Assembly (NCBI GenBank): GCA_030248135.1
Contig: JASANC010002908.1
Coordinates: 29,777-93,776, forward strand
Direction of reading: 5' to 3'
DNA length: 64,000 bases
Source of the DNA: Theristus sp. LFF4_11
Lineage: Eukaryota; Nematoda; Chromadorea; Monhysterida; Xyalidae
Below the pieces are notes generated by a model. It had not been told where the DNA came from. It did not search any database and saw nothing but the letters and a program-made list of their open reading frames with translations. This document shows positions 59,974 through 64,000 of the stretch, piece after piece (position 1 is the first letter of the stretch; every line of letters starts with the position of its first letter). Made by a program: the position numbers and the translations under genes.

Positions 59974-62900
59974 CTGCAAAGCGAAAGAAAATTTGTGAAA
60001 ATTGTTGAAAATCATAAACGCGAAACAAAGACGACAGAATATCACGCCAAAACACGGCTTCTAATTTGAAATGCTTTATTCGTCATAATTGGTACTAGCA
60101 AAGAAAACAGAAAAAACATGACACCAAAAACAAAGCAACAACAAAACTCAACCGTGTCCATGAGCTGCGGAAAATGATAGCTTCTAAAAACGCAAATGCT
60201 ATGATCTATTCAAAATCTAAGACAAAAACACAAAAAACAAGCACACTACATATGGACTAGTTATTGTCCGAATTTTATCAAAACTTCCGCATATCAACTT
60301 CTACTGCACGCTGGGTTTGAATTAGTTTTATCATAACCGTCTGTAATGTTCTTTTACTTTGCAAAACAACAGGACCTGGTTGAACAACTCATAGCACAGG
60401 AGGAAGCGAAAACATCAGCTCACTCACACACATCACACGCGCGTTATACGCACTGCCAGTGAGTGCGTTGCATTGTGAATTACCAAATAGAGGTGGAACG
60501 TGAGTTTCAAAAGTCACGGCTTGATAAAGTAACAAAAATTTATTTAAAACAAGGTAAAGATCTTCTTGAAACACGGACTTATTTTAAATAATATCACGAG
60601 TCGATGCCACCGGAGCAAATTGTTTGTTCATGCTCCAAAAGCCACGTTTTCACCGTTTTCAGTGTCTTGCCACCGTCGCCAACCCGTAATTCGCCCGTTG
60701 TCACGTCTGATTTTGTCACACGATGACAGGGCACCAAAATCATGACCGGGTTTCGTTTCACGGCCTGTCCGATCGCTTGTGCCGCTTTTTCGTTTAGTTC
60801 TGCTAGCGCCGCTAATTCAGAGTGGGAGACCGTTTTGCCCAGCGGCACCTGCGTAACATCAGAGTTTTGTTCGTGACCTTCGACTGACACGGTCAGCGCG
60901 GGAGACAAACGCGGGGTTTGACATACGAACGTCGCCCCTAGCCGCGGCCTTCCACACTCATTGTAAAACTTATGGTTACTAGGGTTAGGGTAAAAAACGA
61001 ATATTCAGATTTTTTAAATTAAATTTTTTAAGTTTGGTTTGTTGGAAGCGTCTCGTTGATCTTTTTCGATTTTCAGAACGATCCTGCGAACTATAACAAA
61101 TTGCAAATCCGGCAAATCGTGTTTTATTTGAACTTTTGCCCGTTTCATTGAGATTTGCATTTTCAACAGTAAAACAGGTCAATTTTTGACCTCTAATTGT
61201 TGAATAATGAGTCGTTCTTATTGTTTCTTTGTAGAAAATAACCAAAGCTAACTGAGTTCAATATTCAGCTAACAGGATTTAAAATAACGAAAACATTTTC
61301 CAACCCTAATCTGGGCTCCACGATGACGCTGAACTAGATAGGCTGTGAAAGTTGCCGATGCCGTTCTTAGTTGCTGTTTCGGGTTCTACCTCTTCGAGGA
61401 CAGATTCCGTACCGCAACGAAAGTTTAAAAATACAGGGTCATAAAAACGTCAATTTTGAAAACGCTTCGATCTCGCGACTGCATTAATTAATGTCTGAAG
61501 AATAAATCTGCACCGCTTAGTCATTTGGTTCCCACTTGTTGTGTAAAAATTGCAGCCAAAATATTAATTCTGTTAGGCACAATGGTACTTTTATCCAAAA
61601 TACTACATTTTCGCTGCTTTTTACATTTTTTTTGCATCCGGATGCACGTGATCATCATCATTCAAGTTTTCTTCTGGCAGTATCACATAGTCTTCTGTTT
61701 TACTGTCATCTGCTCCATAACTGTCTTGTTCAATGTGTCCACCGTCACGCAGATCAACAGTGACTGGCCGCTGCGTCGCAAAGTTCTGCAAGGCGTCAGA
61801 CATCGCTTGCAAGTGGTCATTGAAAACAACGGTGGTGGAGACATTGAACAGTTAAGCAATTTCAACACGTGACATAGAAGTACGGCATTATCAAGTAACA
61901 GTAGTAAAAAACAAAAAAAAATGCGAACCTTGGCTAACAACGCGCGCAAGCATTTTCCATTGAACTGGTTCGGCCTGCCGAGCACCGAGACGTCGTCGCA
62001 AATCAACTTCTCCGTCTCAGCCGGCAGCAGCAGCGACGGAACGTCAGGCGACTTCTGCGGAAAAAAGTACGTCTGCAGCCAGGTTGTCAGCTGCCCTCTG
62101 ATCTTGCCGGCGCGTTGCGCATCGGCCAAGTGCGCCTCGGTCACTCGGACGCATTGCTGGTCGGGCTCGAATGTCTGATCGTTGATGGCCGGGTCGAGCA
62201 TCAGCGAATGCACGCCGCGACTACAGACGAACACGTGAATCGAGCCAAGCGGCGTCGTGTAGATCGTCTTCACCAGATCGCCGTTGCAGCGCTCCGGAAT
62301 CGCCGACTCCGCATCGGGACTCTCGTCGATTTTCTGGCGTTTCTCGGCCGGCGGTTCTGTTTGCGGCGTTTCGGGCTTTTTCGGTGTCTGCCAACTGAAC
62401 AGCTGCGGCTTCGACGACGGCGGCGGCGGCGGCGGCGGCGGCGTCGTTTCCGGCGGTGCATCAGACGATTTCGTCTCCGCTTTCCAGTGTTGTCGGCCGT
62501 CTACACTCAACGCGGTCTGGTGCGCTTTGCTGAGGTCCTGGCGCGTCAGTTCACGAAGCGCCATCGTCGCGTAGACGCCAGCCGGTAGCCGGAACCGCAT
62601 GATCAGCGCTCGCTGCGTCCGCTGCTCCTCCTGCCGCTCGGTTGTCGCCGTTCTTGACTCTGACTCGGACGTGTCGCTTTGTTCAGATGGTGGATTTTCG
62701 GTGGGATTGTCGTTCTTCTGCCCATCGATCTGTTTCGCAGGCTCATTTTTCTGGTCGCCTTCTTTCGTTCCGTTATTCGTCTGATTCATGCTGTGCTCTT
62801 CAGCCTGCTTTTCCGCCAAACCACCGTCGTCGCTGTCAAGTTGCTCCGGAGTCGGTCGAATGCGTGACTCGAAATCGGAGACTGTCGAATTCGAGCGGGG

Positions 62901-64000
62901 CAATTGCGCTGTTGTTTCGTCTGTGATTATTGTGGCCGCTTGTTGTTTTCGGTTTTCCTCCAGCAAATCCGCGTCCGAGTAGAGCAGCGACGACTCCGAC
63001 TGGTATTGCACAATTTTGTGCTCAACGTGACTCGGCACAACCACGATGTGGCGGTAATCGCCGGTGAGTGCGAACTGCCTGCACAGAATTCTTTGTTGCA
63101 TTGTGATGGAAATCATTATACAACAACAATCGAGGGGGACAAGGCGACATAAGGCAAGGCCGATCAGAACGCACGGGCCTATGATCGCCCCACGCATGGG
63201 CCAGTCGCCGCGGAATCTAACCAGGAAACCAGTGTGCTAAATGGTGGGACTTGTCCGGAAACCACTAACCAAGACAACTGTGAACTTCAAATTTAGTTGA
63301 GTTATTCCAAAAAAACTTAAAACATGGTGTCATTTTTTGGTTGTGCTCACTTCTTTTGTTGCTCGAAGACTTCCATGGTGAGACCATCCTGTGCTAGTCG
63401 CTCCCGGTACCAGTCGCCAACTGAAATGCGTTATCCGGTAATACAAAATGCACATTAATGCATACATAGAAAACACGCTCAGATTTCCAAAAACAAGCAA
63501 TCAGCGCCATGTCCAACGAAGAGACGCTGGCACCAAACGCTCGTAAACCGTACAAACGAGTGAAGCACACGCATGTACAGTGCATCATTGGCACACATCT
63601 GTACAACATAAATCAGCGCGTCACTGCATTTGTATTGCGTAGTTTTTCAGTTACATGTGTACAAGTGAGTGCATCATACACATACATTGCACACATGCCC
63701 ATGCTGCACTCGCTTGTACGCTGTGACAAAAGACCGACTTTCATTGTTCGGCAACACTGAGTCAGCACCGGGCACCGGCATCAGAACATCGGAAATCGAG
63801 ATGATGTCAGCGTGCTCCACAAACGTCACATCGCTCTTGTCCTGCTCACTCTTGAAAATGAGATCGCCTGTCAACGCTTTCGTTCCAAACTGTTTCAGAC
63901 GACGACTGACTAGTTCGTTCCAGATGCAACTTTGGTAGGCGTGCAAATACAGATTGCGACTGTTGCGTGGCAGCTGAAGAGAACTGCAGTCAATCTCGCT
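59722..64000 (-). CDS. PUS7-MGMT fusion gene (5' end off the window)
   Basis: Exons 63739-64000 (partial), 63351-63420 and 61929-63078, then one of two terminal exons (60594-60848 or 59722-59973). Every join is in phase. The PUS7 part (TruD-family pseudouridine synthase, acting on tRNA and mRNA) shows LHAYQSCIWNELVSRRLKQF, TGDLIFK, DVLMPVPGAD, QFALTGDYRHIVVVP and RFRLPAGVYATMALREL, the normal PUS7 C-terminus apart from a roughly 110-residue acidic insertion before RFRLP. Without a stop, the same exon continues through a PPPPPPPP/EKRQK linker into the MGMT N-domain (TTPLGSIHVFVCSRGVHSLM, QLTTWLQTYFFP, FNGKCLRALLAK). The terminal exon supplies VPLGKTV..SELAA and NPVMILVPCHRV, with the alkyl-acceptor Cys. 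MGMT removes O6-alkyl groups from guanine. The PUS7 catalytic Asp lies outside the window. The fusion is directly visible; its biological use is inference. Confidence 0.9.
60539..60544 (-). terminator. Polyadenylation signal of terminal exon A
   Basis: AATAAA on the minus strand 50 bp after the exon A stop, at a suitable distance for a 3' end. Confidence 0.55.
60594..60848 (-). other. Alternative terminal exon A: MGMT catalytic domain, variant loop
   Basis: 84 codons plus TGA, phase-0 acceptor (ACGCAG). It has VPLGKTVSHSELAALAELNE and NPVMILVPCHRV. After the active site, the usual GGxSGG loop is replaced by TTGELRVGDGGKTLKT, a few residues longer. An AATAAA lies 50 bp past the stop. About 45 codons around the active site are nearly identical to exon B at DNA level. 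Confidence 0.85.
60975..61320. mobile_element. Non-autonomous element with AGGGTTAGGG ends
   Basis: Ends ACTAGGGTTAGGG and CCAACCCTAATCTGG. The inside (GAAGCGTCTCGTTGATC ... TTTTACTGTTGAAAATGCA in the opposite sense) matches 40230-40480. It lies in the intron between exon A and the fusion exon. Confidence 0.55.

Noticed and set aside
60980..61000. AGGGTTAGGG near MGMT as telomeric sequence
   Set aside because: Same reason; it is a terminal motif of the same element family.

Overview
The window is nuclear DNA from an animal. Genes are split by GT-AG introns, many of them short. Intergenic and intronic DNA carries many small inverted-repeat elements. The proteins recognised are animal families: an M13 neprilysin-like peptidase, PAN/apple plus thrombospondin-like secreted proteins, WDR31, TMEM167B/KISH, UPF0390, the RAD54L2/ARIP4 SNF2 helicase, PUS7 and MGMT. 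The compact gene spacing and the secreted proline-rich PAN proteins suggest an invertebrate, perhaps an ecdysozoan, but the species cannot be fixed from sequence alone. All exon models below were built by hand from splice signals and reading phase. Several long models close exactly in frame.

Layout. 90-7184 (+): most of an M13 metallopeptidase with a damaged HExxH region and large repeats in its introns. 8082-18117 (-): gene A, a secreted proline-rich/PAN/TSP1-like protein whose proline-rich half is spread over about 19 in-phase mini-exons. 20006-26149: a segmental duplication carrying a dead 3' fragment of gene B, interrupted by a small secreted cysteine-rich gene (21474-22449, +) and by repeats. 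25623-29890 (-): gene B, a paralogue of gene A in which the same kind of proline-rich half is one 1.3-kb exon. 33658-35148 (-): UPF0390 and TMEM167B/KISH-B, 49 bp apart in the same orientation. 35926-42412: a roughly 6.5-kb palindromic foldback element whose right end cuts off the 3' half of a WDR31 gene (42392-44290, -). 47068-58560 (-): a complete RAD54L2/ARIP4 gene (22 exons, 1,569 codons in my model) with a Trp/Gln-rich repeat exon between its helicase lobes. 59722-64000 (-): the 3' part of a gene joining PUS7 to MGMT.

The most striking find is the last one. A single uninterrupted 1,150-bp exon runs from the C-terminal part of a PUS7 pseudouridine synthase into the N-terminal domain of the O6-alkylguanine DNA alkyltransferase MGMT. 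It is followed by two alternative terminal exons, each encoding a full MGMT catalytic domain with a PCHRV active site, and each with its own stop and polyadenylation-like signal. Both splice choices stay in frame. This would tie an RNA-modifying enzyme to a DNA-repair enzyme in one polypeptide.

Second in interest is the gene A/gene B pair. The two proteins have the same domain order and mostly the same intron positions in the PAN/TSP half, but opposite exon organisation in the proline-rich half.
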